61,751 nt of DNA from Alkalinema sp. CACIAM 70d (GTDB taxonomy: Bacteria; Cyanobacteriota; Cyanobacteriia; Leptolyngbyales; Leptolyngbyaceae). The translations under genes and the position numbers were made by a program. Positions 60,164-61,751 of the stretch are shown here, one piece after another. The notes under the pieces were generated by a model that saw only the letters and a program-made list of their open reading frames with translations, was not told the origin of the DNA and did no database searches. Location: NCBI GenBank assembly GCA_002148405.1, contig MUGG01000141.1:1-61751 (forward strand), in the 5' to 3' direction. Position 1 is the stretch's first letter, and the number at the start of each line of letters is the position of its first letter.

Positions 60164-60319
60164 TTCAACCTCAGTTAAGTTATAGTTAGCGTTCAACCTA
60201 GTATTAACTAGCATTCAACTGAAGTATTTACCTAAGAATGCAACTCAGCATCACTGAATGCAACTTCCCGATTCCGCTTACAGTCGTTCTCATTCAACGC
60301 CAATCCCAATTACCAGCGA

Positions 60320-60724
60320 TCAGAAATTGGTAGAAATCGCTTGTACGGGACAAGTGGGAATGCATTGCTCACAGACAATACAGCGCGATCGAGTAAAGGT
60401 GAGTAAATAGGTTTGGGAATCCAAGGTGAGCGCTTCTGTGGGACAGACTCCTGTACACAAACCACAATGAACACAGGCGTCCTCATCGATCGTAATTTCT
60501 TTACTAGCAAAGGAAACAGCAATATCTTGAGTGCGCATCCAATCGATCGCGGCATCTAGGGCATCAATATCCCCAGACAATTCCACCACCAGCTTCCCCA
60601 CTTGGTTGGGGGCCACCTGTGCGCGAATAATATTGGCTGCAACATTGAAATCCTTCGCCAGACGATAGGTGACTGGCATCTGCACGTAACGGCGAGGAAA
60701 CGTAAGGGTGACTCGTTTTTTCAC
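60320..60724 (-). CDS. NIL domain 4Fe-4S ferredoxin
   Basis: A 134-residue protein of cyanobacterial type. The N-terminal NIL domain (about residues 1-75, KKRVTLTFPRRYVQMPVTYR, DFNVAANIIRAQV) is followed by a ferredoxin with two 4Fe-4S sites, CVHCGLCTGVCP and CIVCEQCIPTCP. NIL domains bind sulphur amino acids in transporters, so a methionine- or sulphur-linked redox role is suspected. I chose the GTG at 60724 because it matches the usual family length; the frame stays open to 60880, which would add 52 residues without family support. Confidence 0.85.
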   Translation of the reverse strand: MKKRVTLTFPRRYVQMPVTYRLAKDFNVAANIIRAQVAPNQVGKLVVELSGDIDALDAAIDWMRTQDIAVSFASKEITIDEDACVHCGLCTGVCPTEALTLDSQTYLLTFTRSRCIVCEQCIPTCPVQAISTNF

Positions 60725-60910
60725 AAGGTTTACGGCGGTTTTGGGCGAGTGGGTGAGAAGCAGTCCGGCTGGGGCCAGACTGGAGTTGGTTGCTTCTATT
60801 GTAGAAAGAGACTGCTGGATCAATTGTAGGCAGCAGCCAATTACGATTTTGGGAGAACCGATCGCGCCGGCTTGAGTCAATCTTTGCGGATGGGGCGATC
60901 GTAATTTTGG

Positions 60911-60940
60911 GGCCGATCGCGAACCTAAGGCCGATCGCGA
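60911..60940. repeat. 12-bp direct repeat in the divergent promoter region
   Basis: GGCCGATCGCGA occurs at 60911-60922 and 60929-60940 (18-bp period), between the divergent ferredoxin and thioredoxin genes. It overlaps HIP1-like sequence. Confidence 0.75.
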
Positions 60941-61006
60941 CGAGACTTTCCGTCGTCAGCTAAACTGGGCAATGGTAAGGCTTGGAGAAAGATCCCCTGG
61001 ACGGTT

Positions 61007-61585
61007 ATGACTGATAATACAACTCACCCTAAGACTGGCAGCAATTTTCGGAATGTCGTGATTGCGGTCGTGGCGATCGTCCTCTCAGCAGCGGTGGCCC
61101 TGGGCTTACGATCGAATACGACCCCAGCGTCTCTGGATGGTATGGCCAAAACGGCAGTTCCCTATGAAGTTGCCTTGAGTAATGGTCAGCCCACCCTAGT
61201 GGAGTTCTACGCCAATTGGTGTACCAGTTGTCAAGCAATGGCCAGGGATTTGCAAGCCCTGAAAACGGAGTATGGCGATCGTGTCAACTTTGTCATGCTG
61301 AATGTGGATAACGATAAATGGCTGCCGGAAATTGTCCACTACAAAGTGGATGGGATTCCCCATTTCGTTTACCTCAGCGCCCAAGGGGAGGCCGTAGCAG
61401 AGGCGATCGGCGAACAACCCAAGGGCGTCATGGAGGCCAATCTCGTGGCGTTGTCTGACGGCCAGCCCTTGCCTTACTTACAAGCTGGCATTGGTCAAAC
61501 GAGTGATTACACTCCCCCAGCGGCTACAACTAAAGCAACCCAAGACGATCCCCGCAGTCACGGAGCACAGGTCAAAACTTCTTAG
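61007..61585 (+). CDS. txlA: Membrane-anchored thioredoxin (TxlA/HCF164 type)
   Basis: A 192-residue protein with one N-terminal membrane helix (about residues 16-34) and a thioredoxin domain with active site W71-C72-T-S-C75 in FYANWCTSCQAM. The domain has GIPHFVYL (cis-Pro loop) and the family's C-terminal extension of about 45 residues. It is the thylakoid thioredoxin-like protein that passes reducing power across the membrane for cytochrome b6f assembly, equivalent to plant HCF164. It is transcribed away from the NIL ferredoxin gene. Function is inferred from strong family resemblance. Confidence 0.9.
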   Translation: MTDNTTHPKTGSNFRNVVIAVVAIVLSAAVALGLRSNTTPASLDGMAKTAVPYEVALSNGQPTLVEFYANWCTSCQAMARDLQALKTEYGDRVNFVMLNVDNDKWLPEIVHYKVDGIPHFVYLSAQGEAVAEAIGEQPKGVMEANLVALSDGQPLPYLQAGIGQTSDYTPPAATTKATQDDPRSHGAQVKTS

Positions 61586-61719
61586 TCCCGCTCAGGCGTC
61601 AGAAATTTCTTCTCTGGGCAAGAATTCAATTTGGGTAGGCGAGGGCGGTTGCTAGAGAACCGTCGATCGTCTCTCCAGTCCATCCAAGTCTGTTGGTGTA
61701 GCGGTAGCCCAAATCATTA

Positions 61720-61742
61720 GGGCAAGCATATTTGTGCTTGCC
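61720..61742 (+). terminator. Stem-loop downstream of txlA
   Basis: GGCAAGCA (61721-61728) pairs with TGCTTGCC (61735-61742) around a 6-nt loop, about 135 bp after txlA. No T-run follows before the window ends, so it is only a possible terminator. Confidence 0.4.
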
Positions 61743-61751
61743 AATCGTTCG

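Noticed and set aside
1..61751. GCGATCGC octamers as operators
   Set aside because: They occur all over the window inside and between genes, as the HIP1 element does in many cyanobacteria; not site-specific regulators.

Overview
The window looks like a chromosomal segment of a cyanobacterium. The evidence is a plant-type [2Fe-2S] ferredoxin (petF), a DesA-type acyl-lipid desaturase, a TxlA/HCF164-like thioredoxin, a NIL-domain 4Fe-4S ferredoxin, a PilT ATPase, Uma2 nucleases, cyanobacterial families of unknown function (DUF2605, DUF2973, DUF309, DUF6816), and very frequent GCGATCGC (HIP1) octamers throughout. A filamentous, Leptolyngbya-like organism would fit, but the species cannot be fixed from the sequence alone.

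Layout. 1-4574: end of a surface-glycan cluster (three GT4 glycosyltransferases, the first cut by the window edge, and an O-antigen ligase/polymerase). 4652-12493, minus strand: a five-gene cluster of SWIM zinc finger protein, DUF5691, MoxR-type AAA+ ATPase, DUF5682 and a VWA/MIDAS protein. It is a co-directional ATPase/VWA module of unknown job and the best candidate here for an under-described system. 12760-19646: lpxD, parts of a branched-chain amino-acid ABC transporter, a small toxin-antitoxin-like pair, glucose-6-phosphate isomerase and ferredoxin. 20137-28635: prolyl iminopeptidase, a receiver-HPt protein, an oligopeptide-type permease, a Uma2 protein, desA, and the glutathione-dependent formaldehyde oxidation pair frmA-frmB. 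28699-34601: a PAS-GAF histidine kinase, a membrane GTPase with a DUF2605/DUF2973 pair, and a low-complexity anchored protein. 35017-38423: lptF-lptB-lptA LPS export genes and a DUF309 protein. 38531-42137: a second Uma2 protein, a DUF58 protein and pilT.

42560-55621 is a long plus-strand glycan operon. It encodes the enzymes expected for a CMP-activated pseudaminic-acid-type nonulosonate (PseB, PseC, an SpsF-type cytidylyltransferase, a fused PseG-PseH and PseI). It also carries a HisH/HisF-like pair and a PseA/WbpG-type amidotransferase, which together point to an acetamidino derivative, plus three methyltransferases, a probable transferase of unknown family and a GT4. With lpxD and the lpt genes, much of the window serves outer-membrane and surface polysaccharide construction. 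The right end holds dnaX, a methyltransferase, a DUF6816 secreted protein, the NIL ferredoxin and the thioredoxin.

A recurring structural theme is short direct repeats with unrelated units (7-45 bp, 2-4 copies). Several span a stop codon, with the extra copies always on the 3' side of the gene. No rRNA, tRNA, CRISPR array or intact insertion sequence was recognised. Start sites were moved inward from the longest reading frame where family length, signal peptide or a Shine-Dalgarno sequence favoured it.
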